Source: Spirulina sp. SIO3F2 (GTDB lineage: Bacteria > Cyanobacteriota > Cyanobacteriia > Cyanobacteriales > Spirulinaceae). Taken from it: a DNA stretch of 33,746 nt. Each line of letters starts with the position of its first letter. The first letter of the stretch is position 1. Both the position numbers and the translations under genes were made by a program. The stretch spans positions 1-33,746 of the forward strand of contig JAAHHN010000056.1 in NCBI GenBank assembly GCA_010672165.1. The letters are read 5' to 3'. Shown piece by piece: positions 7,090 through 15,031 of the stretch. The notes under the pieces are model-generated. The model saw only the letters and a list, made by a program, of their open reading frames with translations, was not told the origin of the DNA and made no database searches.

Positions 7090-8592
7090 ATGGAACCCGA
7101 AAACTCCTCTAACCCAGAACCAACATCCCCTGAATCAAAATTCACTCCCCCCTCTGAACCTGAACCGTCCTTGCCTCCCGTGGTGGCTCGTCCGAAGCGG
7201 CCCATTTGGCCCGCCTTAATTTTAGGGATGGTTGTGGTTGTGGGTTTTGTGAGCTGGCGAGCTTGGCGGGTTGCCACTGTGATGCAACAGGCTGAGACTG
7301 AAGAGCGAGAACCTGCTCGCTTACCGGTTCAGGTGGTCGAAGCCAAAACCGCCCCGATTCAAGGCTGGATCACCAGCGATGGTCAAGTAGAAGCCACCCG
7401 CGGGAAACATCTGACCTTTGAAGCCAATGGTGAAATCACCTACTTGATGCGGATTGGCGGGCGCTTTCTCCGCGAAGGAGATACTGTCCGAGCTGGGCAG
7501 GTTCTCGCAACCATCGACGATCGCACCTACCGCTCTGATATTCGCTCCACCCAAGCCAATCTCGTCGTCGCCCGACGGGCACGCGATCAGGCTAACTCCA
7601 GGTTGGTGCAGGCCCGGTCAGAATTACAGATTGCCGAAAGCGACTTCAAAGCTGCCAAAGCCAACCTAGATCTCGCAAAATCCGAACTCAAGCGTTATGA
7701 AACGCTCTTTGGGGAAAATGGTGAAGCTTGGGTCGTAACCGCAAGTGATGTGGATGTGCGTCGCAATGATGTTGCCCAAGCCCAAGCCTCTTTTGAATCC
7801 GCCCAAGCTGCGGTCGAGTCTGCCCAGCAAGGGGTACGAGTCGCCCAGGATGATGTGGCAACCCAGAACGCAGAAATTGTCTCCGCGTCGTCTAACGTCG
7901 TCAATGCTCGCATTGCCCGCGAAGACACCCAGTTAATCTCTCCAATTAATGGCGTGGTTTCGTTTTTGAATATCCGCGAAGGGGACTATTGGACAACCCA
8001 GCGGATTCAGGCCAGTGGTGATTATCAGAGCATTGTAGAATCGGTGCCGATTATTGTGGTTGACCCCAATGATCTCGAAGTCACTGTGGAGTTACCCGCC
8101 TTCCAAGGCTCCCGAATCAAGCGGGGTCAGCGGGCTTATGTTGTCCCCGATGAGCGGATGAGCCAAGCGACAGTTACAGGATTGACCAATCAAATGCTGG
8201 TTGAACTCTCCACTGCTAAGGGCAACGTCTTTGCAGTGAACCCCGCCGTTACGCCAGGGGGTCGCGCCACCGAAGTGCGGGTTGATGTGGCCACAGGTGT
8301 GGCGAATTTACGGGTGGGGGCGAAAGTTTCCGTTTGGATTGAATCCGAGAACACCCCAGCAACAACTGTGTTGCCCTTTGGCTCGTTTATTTTCCGCGAT
8401 CGCGTTCCCTATGTTTTTGTGGTTAACCCCCGTACCAATCGGGTTGAACGACGGGCTGTTGAGACCGGGATTGAAGGCCTGCAATCGGTGGAAGTGCTCT
8501 CCGGTCTAAATCCAGGTGAGCTTGTGGTCACGGAAGGCCGGAACCGTCTGGTGAATGGGGCGGCAGTGGAAATTGTCGAAGGCAACCCTTGA
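7090..8592 (+). CDS. RND efflux periplasmic adaptor (membrane fusion protein)
   Basis: This 500-residue protein is the periplasmic adaptor of a tripartite efflux pump. A proline-rich cytoplasmic N-terminus (residues 1-35) is followed by one membrane segment at about 40-58 (WPALILGMVVVVGFVSW). The biotinyl-lipoyl half-motif is at about 105-145 (HLTFEANGEITYLM, then EGDTVRAGQVLATIDD). A long alpha-helical hairpin follows (about 155-275, rich in A, Q and E). Then come the second lipoyl half (DTQLISPINGVVSFLNIREGDYW) and beta-barrel and membrane-proximal domains ending in LVVTEGRNRLVNGAAVEIVEG. The hairpin is longer than in many adaptors. The start ATG is preceded by a GAGGGA-like ribosome-binding site. 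The matching RND permease follows after a 258-bp gap holding a repeat. No outer-membrane TolC-like gene is in the window, and the substrate is unknown. Confidence 0.93.
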   Translation: MEPENSSNPEPTSPESKFTPPSEPEPSLPPVVARPKRPIWPALILGMVVVVGFVSWRAWRVATVMQQAETEEREPARLPVQVVEAKTAPIQGWITSDGQVEATRGKHLTFEANGEITYLMRIGGRFLREGDTVRAGQVLATIDDRTYRSDIRSTQANLVVARRARDQANSRLVQARSELQIAESDFKAAKANLDLAKSELKRYETLFGENGEAWVVTASDVDVRRNDVAQAQASFESAQAAVESAQQGVRVAQDDVATQNAEIVSASSNVVNARIAREDTQLISPINGVVSFLNIREGDYWTTQRIQASGDYQSIVESVPIIVVDPNDLEVTVELPAFQGSRIKRGQRAYVVPDERMSQATVTGLTNQMLVELSTAKGNVFAVNPAVTPGGRATEVRVDVATGVANLRVGAKVSVWIESENTPATTVLPFGSFIFRDRVPYVFVVNPRTNRVERRAVETGIEGLQSVEVLSGLNPGELVVTEGRNRLVNGAAVEIVEGNP

Positions 8593-8675
8593 TGCCAACC
8601 AATCGTTTATGGCAGGGTTGCGCCATCCCCAACAATGAAAATTGATTCAAGCTATGCCCATTGTCTCTAGACCCC

Positions 8676-8798
8676 AGATCCCCCCTTCCCCCCTGACTAA
8701 GGAGGGTGACGCCGCAAGCGGCTGGGATAAAGTCTCAGCTCAGGTTCAAGAACTTAAAAACCCCCTTATCAAGGGGGTCGGCGTAGCCGGGGGGATCT
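8676..8798. repeat. Interspersed palindromic repeat between adaptor and RND permease
   Basis: A 123-bp unit is bounded by a perfect 10-bp inverted repeat: agatcccccc at 8676-8685 and ggggggatct at 8789-8798. Inside are a GCCGC-AA-GCGGC hairpin (8711-8722) and a strong hairpin of five C and five G around TTATCAA (8761-8777). G/C-run bounded elements of this kind are widespread non-coding repeats in cyanobacterial genomes. It sits between two genes of one pump and could form a strong stem in a shared transcript. Confidence 0.8.
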
Positions 8799-8850
8799 CG
8801 CAGGCTTTGCTTGCTCGGTGTAAATGTGTGAATCCTGTCTATAAACTCCT

Positions 8851-11800
8851 ATGACGCAACATTCTCAGCCGGAATCGGAACCCCCTCACTCGCCAACGCA
8901 GACAAATCCGCTGGCCGCATTCTTTTTTACCCAACAGATTTTTGGGATTCTGCTCACCTTCCTGGTGGTGATGGGGGGTTTTATGGGTTATCTCTCAATG
9001 GTCAAGGAGGCTGACCCGGATATCAAAATTGCCCAGGCGGTGATCACCACGGAATGGCCAGGCACGGATGCGGAAACGATTGAGAATCGGGTCACGAATG
9101 AGATTGAAGATGAGATTAAATCGGTTCAGGGACTTAAAAGTGTTAAGAGTGCCACGTTTAATTCCTTCTCTTTGATCAATGTGGAATTTCGAGCCGAAGC
9201 CCCTGTCTCAGAGTCGATTCAACTGCTGCGAGGCAAACTGGATGATGCCGAACCCGAGCTGCCCTCGGAATCAGAAGGGCGACGACAGCCTGAGTTTGAG
9301 CAAGTCTCTGCCCAGGATCAACCGGTTTTGACAGTGGCCTTGGGTGGTGCAGGTTTGGATGTGGCCACCCTCAGTCGTGCCGCCTTGGATCTCCAAGATC
9401 TCTTGGAATCGGTGAAAAATGTCCGTGAAGTCAATCTGGCGGGGGAACGGGAAGAGGTTATTCATGTGCAAATGATTCCCAATCGTTTGCGAACTTTAGG
9501 AATTTCTGCCACAGCAGTTCAGAGCGCTATTCAAACGGGGAACTCCGATAGTTCTTGGGATTTGGTTCGAGATGACGCGATCGGGGCGCAAGTCCGTCTC
9601 TATGGTCGTTTTCGTACCCTAGAAGATTTACGCCAGCTCCCGGTGGCGCGTTTAAACGAGAACCGGGTGGTGCGCCTCGAAGAAGTGGCGGATGTGCGGC
9701 GGGATTTGGAACGGGAAGAAAGCCGTGCTGAGCTGAGTTGGGAGGGCGAAGACTTCCAGCCCACAATCAACCTTGATATTGTCAAAGTGGCGGGTACAGA
9801 CTCAATCCAAGTGGTGGACGATACCCTCGCCGCTCTGGAGGCTGCCACCCAAGACCCGGAACTTTGGCCCTTTGGTATGGAATACCGTGTTCTGAGTACC
9901 GATGCTGAAACGATTCAGGATGATCTGTTTAACTTGGGCAGTAATGTGGTGCAGGCTTCCCTCGGGGTCTTTGCCGTCCTCTTTTTTGCCCTGACCTGGC
10001 GTGAAGCGATTCTTGCAGGTTTAGCGATCCCCGTAACGTTTCTGGCGGCCATTTTTGCCTTGTGGCTGGGCGGTCAGACCCTGAACACAATGGTGCTGGT
10101 AGGGATGATTCTATCCTTGGGGCTGTTGGTGGATGTGTTTATTCTGATGCTGGAGGGGTTACATGAAGGCATCTTTGGTGAGGGATTGAGCTTCCCGGAA
10201 GCAGCCTTGGAGACGGTCAAAACTTATGCTGCACCCGCTTTTACAGGTCAGCTCACCACCATCTTCGCGATGGCCCCCTTGATGGCGATCTCAGGCACAA
10301 TGGGTAAGTTTATTCGGCTAATTCCCATTAGCGCGATCACCTGTCTGTTGATCAGTTATGGTTTGGCGTTGCTGGTGGTGGTTCCTCTCTCTAAATTTCT
10401 GCTCGATGGTGCCAATCAAGGGGGGAGTGAACCTACGTTTATCGATCGCCTCACCAAACAAGTGTCAGAGGGGTTTACGGCTTGGAGCTTAAACAATACA
10501 GTACGCAGCCGGGGTGTTGCCCGGTTTTGGACATTGGGCGCGATCGCAGCCTTTGTCTGTGCTGCCCTCCTCTTTGGCTCCCTGCCCGCGAATCTCTTCC
10601 CCAATGATGATGGCCTCAAGCTTAGTGTCAATGTGGAGTTGCCCCCTTCAGCAACCCTGAGCCGCTCCCAGGAGGTTGCGAATATTTTAGGAGAATATCT
10701 CCGCACCTATAGCGACGATCGCGGTGAGCGTGTTCTGGAGAGTGTGACGAAATTTGCGGGGTCACGCAGTAGCTTGGTGAGTTCTGGGGAACTCAAACCG
10801 GGCAATGCTGATTATTTTGTGGGTCTCTCGGCGATCTTCCGGCCCCGCTCCGAACGACGAGATGACTCCTTTAACTATGCCCGGGAGATCCGCCAAGACC
10901 TCGATACCCTGCTGCGGCAATATCCGGGGGCAACTCTGGCAGTACAATATGCTCGCTCGGGGGGCTCGGAAGACCCAATTCAAGTGGAACTTCGTGGCCC
11001 AGATATGGCTACCCTCCGCGATATTTCCACCCAAGTCCAAGCGGAACTGCGAGCTATTCCCGGCACAATGGATGTGCGGGATGATCTGGGCAACCTCCGC
11101 AGCGATTACAAGATGGTGCCGCGCCGCGAAGCCCTTGACTTCTATGGTATGGATCAAAATGACATCGCTGATCAAGGTCGGTTATTGATGATTGACAATC
11201 GGATTGGCGATTTCCCGGTGGGCAGTGGCGAAGATGATTTGGAAATTCATCTCAGTACCGCCTGGCCATCCCTGGATGGTGCGGTGGGCGGGCCCTCTCG
11301 ACAGGATGAATTTGCCACGATTGAATTTATTGCGCCCGATGGCCAAACGGTTCCCGCTGACGCGATTCTTGAACCCGTTCAGGGCGCAGTGCCCCTCTCA
11401 ATTACCCATCGAGACTCTCAGCGGACGGTGACCATCTTCGCCAAAAACATGCCCGGTATTGGGGTGTACGACAGTCAGATTTTGGCTGAACTGACGCCCA
11501 AATTGGATGAACTCCAGAAGAGTTGGCCTGCGGGCTATAGCTATCGTTTTGGCGGCGATGCGGAAACCCAGGGAGAAACGTTTGCTTCAGCTGCGCAAAT
11601 GCTGGTGGTGGCGATCTTTCTCGTCTTTTCTGTGCTGGTGTTGCAGTTTGGCTCCTATACCCAACCGATTATCATTATGCTGACAATTCCGTTTGGCATG
11701 ATCGGCACTTTCTTTGGTTTCTTTTTGGGTGGTCTGCCCTTCTCATTCCCAGCCATGATTGGCATTATTTCCTTGATTGGGATTGTGGTGAATGATGCGA

Positions 11801-12063
11801 TCGTGATGGTGGAGACGATGAATAGTTATTATCGCGGTGGGATGCCTGTGCGGGAGGCAGCGGCGCGGGGCGTGAGCGATCGCATCCGTCCGATCCTCAC
11901 CACCACGATCACTACGGTGGTGGGTTTGGTTCCCCTGGCCTTGAGTGATGCGATTTGGTTTCCACTTTGTATGGCGATCGTGTTTGGTTTGATGTCTGCA
12001 ACGATCATTGCCCTGTTTGTGATTCCGGGGCTATACCTGCAATTTACGCCCGATCGGCGCTAG
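8851..12063 (+). CDS. RND family efflux permease (AcrB/HAE1-like)
   Basis: This 1070-residue inner-membrane pump protein has the internal duplication of RND permeases. TM1 (FGILLTFLVVMGGFMGYL) is followed by a first periplasmic porter region with the hallmark TTEWPGTDAETIENRVTNEIEDEI. TM2-TM6 fall at about 365-510, TM7 near 560 (FWTLGAIAAFVCAALLFGSL) with a second porter region, and TM8-TM12 at about 925-1060. The usual GIVVNDAI motif is in TM10. TM4 reads GLLVDVFILMLEG, where AcrB has a DD pair, so only the first aspartate is kept; TM10 has N and D where AcrB has K and N. Many RND subfamilies vary here, but the proton path may differ. It acts with the upstream adaptor; the exported substrate cannot be deduced. 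The ATG at 8851 has no clear ribosome-binding site. Confidence 0.95.
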   Translation: MTQHSQPESEPPHSPTQTNPLAAFFFTQQIFGILLTFLVVMGGFMGYLSMVKEADPDIKIAQAVITTEWPGTDAETIENRVTNEIEDEIKSVQGLKSVKSATFNSFSLINVEFRAEAPVSESIQLLRGKLDDAEPELPSESEGRRQPEFEQVSAQDQPVLTVALGGAGLDVATLSRAALDLQDLLESVKNVREVNLAGEREEVIHVQMIPNRLRTLGISATAVQSAIQTGNSDSSWDLVRDDAIGAQVRLYGRFRTLEDLRQLPVARLNENRVVRLEEVADVRRDLEREESRAELSWEGEDFQPTINLDIVKVAGTDSIQVVDDTLAALEAATQDPELWPFGMEYRVLSTDAETIQDDLFNLGSNVVQASLGVFAVLFFALTWREAILAGLAIPVTFLAAIFALWLGGQTLNTMVLVGMILSLGLLVDVFILMLEGLHEGIFGEGLSFPEAALETVKTYAAPAFTGQLTTIFAMAPLMAISGTMGKFIRLIPISAITCLLISYGLALLVVVPLSKFLLDGANQGGSEPTFIDRLTKQVSEGFTAWSLNNTVRSRGVARFWTLGAIAAFVCAALLFGSLPANLFPNDDGLKLSVNVELPPSATLSRSQEVANILGEYLRTYSDDRGERVLESVTKFAGSRSSLVSSGELKPGNADYFVGLSAIFRPRSERRDDSFNYAREIRQDLDTLLRQYPGATLAVQYARSGGSEDPIQVELRGPDMATLRDISTQVQAELRAIPGTMDVRDDLGNLRSDYKMVPRREALDFYGMDQNDIADQGRLLMIDNRIGDFPVGSGEDDLEIHLSTAWPSLDGAVGGPSRQDEFATIEFIAPDGQTVPADAILEPVQGAVPLSITHRDSQRTVTIFAKNMPGIGVYDSQILAELTPKLDELQKSWPAGYSYRFGGDAETQGETFASAAQMLVVAIFLVFSVLVLQFGSYTQPIIIMLTIPFGMIGTFFGFFLGGLPFSFPAMIGIISLIGIVVNDAIVMVETMNSYYRGGMPVREAAARGVSDRIRPILTTTITTVVGLVPLALSDAIWFPLCMAIVFGLMSATIIALFVIPGLYLQFTPDRR

Positions 12064-12075
12064 GCTGCGATCGCC

Positions 12076-12738
12076 TTGTCTACCCAGCCCCCCCACTACA
12101 CGCAACTGTTAGTTGTAATGGTTGCACGGCTACTCGCCAGTCCGCTGTTGCTGGGCGGGCCAGGGGATATTGTGGCGTCTTTTTTCTTTTTCTCGATCAT
12201 CTTTTTGATTGTCCAGTCCTATCGGCTGAAGCGATCGCTGTTTATCTTGTTTGTGGCGATCGCTGCCCTAACGTTTGCGCTGGATACCGCCCTAACAATG
12301 ACGTGGATTTCGATTGATGCAATTACGCCCACGCTGCTCACAATTTCACTGATCTATGCGCTGTTTTTTGGCTCGGCTACCTTGCTGATTTTGCGGGGCA
12401 TTGTCCGCACTTCACGGGTGACGATGGATACGGTACGGGGGGGGATTTGTGTTTATCTATTGCTGGGCTATTTTTGGGCGGTGCTGTATATCATTGTTGA
12501 AACCCTTGACCCCCAAGCGTTTTCTAGCCCTTTGTTGGTGGATAACACCTCCACCCAAATGATTTATTACAGTTTTGTCACGTTGACCACGTTGGGGTTT
12601 GGGGATATTGTTCCGGTGAGTCCGATGGCTTCGACGTTAACGATTTTGGAGGCGTTGTTGGGGCAGCTTTATCCGACGATTTTTATGGGGGTGTTGGTGG
12701 GGGTTTATGTGGCCAGTCGCGATCGGTCTGGGGGGTAG
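12076..12738 (+). CDS. Potassium-channel-like membrane protein (Ion_trans_2)
   Basis: This protein of 220 residues has hydrophobic segments at about 31-47, 54-75, 85-107 and 122-143, a pore loop at 165-178 and a final segment at 183-212. The pore contains TLTTLGFGDIVP, a K+-channel selectivity filter of the T-x-G-[FY]-G-D type, so a K+-selective channel is likely. No cytoplasmic RCK/TrkA-N domain is attached, so gating is unclear. The annotated start is a TTG 12 bp after the RND permease stop; an ATG at 12118 (residue 15) is in frame and equally plausible. The tight spacing suggests cotranscription with the efflux genes, an unusual pairing that may be incidental. Confidence 0.85.
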   Translation: MSTQPPHYTQLLVVMVARLLASPLLLGGPGDIVASFFFFSIIFLIVQSYRLKRSLFILFVAIAALTFALDTALTMTWISIDAITPTLLTISLIYALFFGSATLLILRGIVRTSRVTMDTVRGGICVYLLLGYFWAVLYIIVETLDPQAFSSPLLVDNTSTQMIYYSFVTLTTLGFGDIVPVSPMASTLTILEALLGQLYPTIFMGVLVGVYVASRDRSGG

Positions 12739-12784
12739 TTTTTTTGCACGATTGAGACGGGGATGATTATAACCCACAAGACTA

Positions 12785-12798
12785 TACTGAAATCAGTA
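12785..12798 (+). promoter_or_regulatory. 14-bp palindrome overlapping a possible -10 box upstream of hicB-like gene
   Basis: TACTGAAATCAGTA is a dyad with 6-bp arms and an AA centre, 42 bp before the HicB-like start codon. It overlaps a -10-like TATACT (12783-12788); no well-spaced -35 was found. A repressor operator is possible, since toxin-antitoxin promoters are often autoregulated. The evidence is positional only. Confidence 0.3.
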
Positions 12799-12840
12799 CT
12801 ACATTCCATTGTTAATAATGTGAACGGAAGCCAATAAGCC

Positions 12841-13050
12841 ATGAAAAACTTTACTGCGATCGTCGAACGAGATCTGGAAACTCAACTTTATGTGGGGTAT
12901 GTGCCGGGATTTCCGGGGGCACATTCCCAAGGGGAAACGCTGGATGAGCTACAAGAAAATCTGCATGAGGTTATCGAGATGCTTTTAGAAGATGAAACGG
13001 TTCACTTCAAGACAGAGTTCGTGGGCACACAACAAATTTTAGTTCCGTAA
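12841..13050 (+). CDS. HicB-like protein (solitary)
   Basis: This 69-residue protein matches the compact HicB partial-RNase-H-like fold: FTAIVERDLETQLYVGYVPGFPGAHSQGETLDELQENLHEVIEMLLED has the P-G-x-x-[ST]-x-G-x-T-x-x-E-A/L pattern of HicB antitoxins. It has no C-terminal ribbon-helix-helix or HTH domain. In classical modules HicB neutralises the mRNA-cleaving toxin HicA, but neither side has a HicA-sized frame: only 102 bp lie upstream and the next gene ends 1 bp downstream on the other strand. Solitary HicB-like genes are common in cyanobacteria and may have a HicA elsewhere or another role. A GGAAG ribosome-binding site lies 10 nt before the ATG. Confidence 0.85.
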   Translation: MKNFTAIVERDLETQLYVGYVPGFPGAHSQGETLDELQENLHEVIEMLLEDETVHFKTEFVGTQQILVP

Positions 13051-13051
13051 G

Positions 13052-15031
13052 TTATTGGTCAGGATTGATCAAGGCTTGGAAGCGGGGATCGTGGCGGATG
13101 GGGTCGAAGTCAGGGTCTTTGGCAGCGCGATCGCGGTAGCTGGGGTCAATTTCAATGGCACGTTTGAGAGGTAAAAGCACGGGATCAGCTTTCCCTTGGA
13201 GACTGTATGTGCTTGCGAGTGCATACCAGTGTTCTTGAATATAAATATTAACTTCAAGTGCTTTTTGATAGCTAACTTGCGCTTCCTTATTTTGCCCCAG
13301 ATCTTCTAAAGCTACACCCCGGTTATACCAGCCAAAACAACTATTTGGATTTAGCTCTAAGACACGATTATAACTATCTAAGGATTCTTTTGATTTTCCT
13401 AGGCTACGGAGCACAAACCCGTGAGCATTACAATTATGCTCATCATCAGGATTAATCTCTATAGCTTTTTCAAAATCCCTTAATGATTCTTCTCTATGGC
13501 CAAGCAAGTAAAATATGACACCCTTTGAATACCAATGACTATCATTATCTGGCTCTAACTTAATAGCTTGTTCGTAGCTTATCAGAGCTTCTGTATATCG
13601 TCGCTGGGCTTTCAGAGTGTCCGCTAGATTTCGATAATCAACAGATCGTTCTTCAATCGCTAAAGCTTTACGGTAAGCTGCTTCTGCTTCTTTATAGTAT
13701 TTTGAATCTTGGAGAGCGAGACCACGCCAACTCCAGGCAAACCGATAGTTAGGGTCGATTTCTAGGGCTTTGTCATAGCTGGCTATCGCCTCATCGTAGC
13801 GCTTTTGGCTTCGGAGGACATCACCTAAATTTTTGTAGTCGAATGCTCGTGCTTCAATCGCTAATGCTCGGCGGTAAGACGCCTCAGCTTCTTCATAGCG
13901 TTTTAAATCTGTGAGAACGAGACCACGACTACTCCAGGCAAATAGATAGTTAGGTTTGATTTCTATGGCTTTGTCATAGCTAGCTATCGCCTCGTCATAT
14001 CGTCCTAAACTGTGGAGTGTATCTCCTCGACTGTCCCACGCATGGACATTGTCAGGTCTGATTTCTATGGCTTTTTCGTAACTGATGATTGCTTCTTCCT
14101 CTCTTCCCAATTCAAGAAGTGTATCTCCTCGAAGACTCCAAGCTTCGTGATAGTCAGGTTTGATTTCTAGAGCTTTATCGTAGCTGGCTAGTGCCTCCTC
14201 CTCTCTTCCCAGTATGGAAAGAGCAGCAGCTTGGTTACGGTAAGCCCGTTCACAACCTGATTGTATCTCAATAGCTTTTGCAAAACACGAAAGTGAAAGC
14301 GAATATTCTTTCCCACTCGCCCAAAGTAATCCCTGATCAACCAATAATTCAGCTTTTCTGAATGAGTCAAGCTCTTGATTTTTGATGATTTCGTGTAGCT
14401 CGGCTATCTTATCTAGCCGCTCACTAATTGATAATTTTTTATATATTAGAAACGTTTTGCTCTTAGCCCAATCAAGTGCTTTTTCATATTCGAAATGATC
14501 CATCGATACCACAAACGTTCCAACTCTCCAATCATAAAAATCTGGGCAGCGCAAAATCAAATATCGCACTACAAACGGTGGTACTACAAACACAACTGGC
14601 CGCAACAACTGCTCATACCAGCATTCCCGTAGCTGATTGAGATGATGCAAAATCTTGGGTACATCTCGTGGATCATAATTATGTAACGCTGCATCATCCC
14701 AACCCAACGATCGCTTCGTATCCTCATAGCCCAACAGCGCCTGATCCAAACCTTGCACCACCAAAACATCAAAACTATCTTGGCTTAATAATTCCATTGC
14801 CTCCGGATAAACTGATACTGAATCTCGCTCTAGCTCCAATATCGAAACCTGCCCAAACCGAGACTGTAACCGCTCAACTACCGAATCCTCTTGACCCCGA
14901 GAACATTGCACAAAAAAGCAGCCCGCCCCCTCATTGTTGGCGATCGCCCTCACCAACTGCCCAAAAACCTCCGCCTCCGTTTCCGGCGCTAACTCCGCCT
15001 CATCCCAATCCAAAAACTCATTCGCTTTCAT
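13052..15031 (-). CDS. TPR protein with N-terminal degenerate NTPase-like domain
   Basis: This 659-residue protein has two parts. Residues 1-190 look like an alternating beta/alpha domain: GCFFVQCSRGQEDSVVERLQ, VSILELERDS, FDVLVVQGLDQALL, then RPVVFVVPPFVVRYLILRCPDFYDWRVGTFVV. The strand order and the final D-F-x-x-W-R block resemble the NTPase-like domain found before TPRs in several bacterial proteins, but no Walker A (GK[ST]) is present, so it is probably not catalytic. Residues from about 225 to 640 hold roughly a dozen TPRs (for example EEALASYDKALEIKPDYHEAW), a protein-binding superhelix. A 67-residue TPR pair is duplicated. The gene overlaps the end of the upstream NTPase gene by 14 bp, so the two are coupled and probably form a complex. 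It is converging with the HicB-like gene. Biological role unknown. Confidence 0.85.
   Translation of the reverse strand: MKANEFLDWDEAELAPETEAEVFGQLVRAIANNEGAGCFFVQCSRGQEDSVVERLQSRFGQVSILELERDSVSVYPEAMELLSQDSFDVLVVQGLDQALLGYEDTKRSLGWDDAALHNYDPRDVPKILHHLNQLRECWYEQLLRPVVFVVPPFVVRYLILRCPDFYDWRVGTFVVSMDHFEYEKALDWAKSKTFLIYKKLSISERLDKIAELHEIIKNQELDSFRKAELLVDQGLLWASGKEYSLSLSCFAKAIEIQSGCERAYRNQAAALSILGREEEALASYDKALEIKPDYHEAWSLRGDTLLELGREEEAIISYEKAIEIRPDNVHAWDSRGDTLHSLGRYDEAIASYDKAIEIKPNYLFAWSSRGLVLTDLKRYEEAEASYRRALAIEARAFDYKNLGDVLRSQKRYDEAIASYDKALEIDPNYRFAWSWRGLALQDSKYYKEAEAAYRKALAIEERSVDYRNLADTLKAQRRYTEALISYEQAIKLEPDNDSHWYSKGVIFYLLGHREESLRDFEKAIEINPDDEHNCNAHGFVLRSLGKSKESLDSYNRVLELNPNSCFGWYNRGVALEDLGQNKEAQVSYQKALEVNIYIQEHWYALASTYSLQGKADPVLLPLKRAIEIDPSYRDRAAKDPDFDPIRHDPRFQALINPDQ
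13552..13953 (-). repeat. 201-bp in-frame tandem duplication within TPR gene
   Basis: Two adjacent units offset by exactly 201 bp (67 codons, two TPRs) are still clearly similar in DNA. For example, the segment around 13718-13802 pairs with 13919-14003, with many identical runs. Each unit holds one 33-residue and one 34-residue repeat (RGLxLxDxKxYxEAEAxYRxALAIE type). The boundaries are approximate. Confidence 0.6.

Noticed and set aside
10762-11175. 137-codon - strand frame inside the RND permease
   Set aside because: A shadow of the second porter domain; no independent motifs.
12744-12788. Sigma70 promoter with -35 TTGAGA and -10 TATACT before the HicB-like gene
   Set aside because: The spacing is about 25 bp, too long for a standard promoter; only the palindrome is reported.
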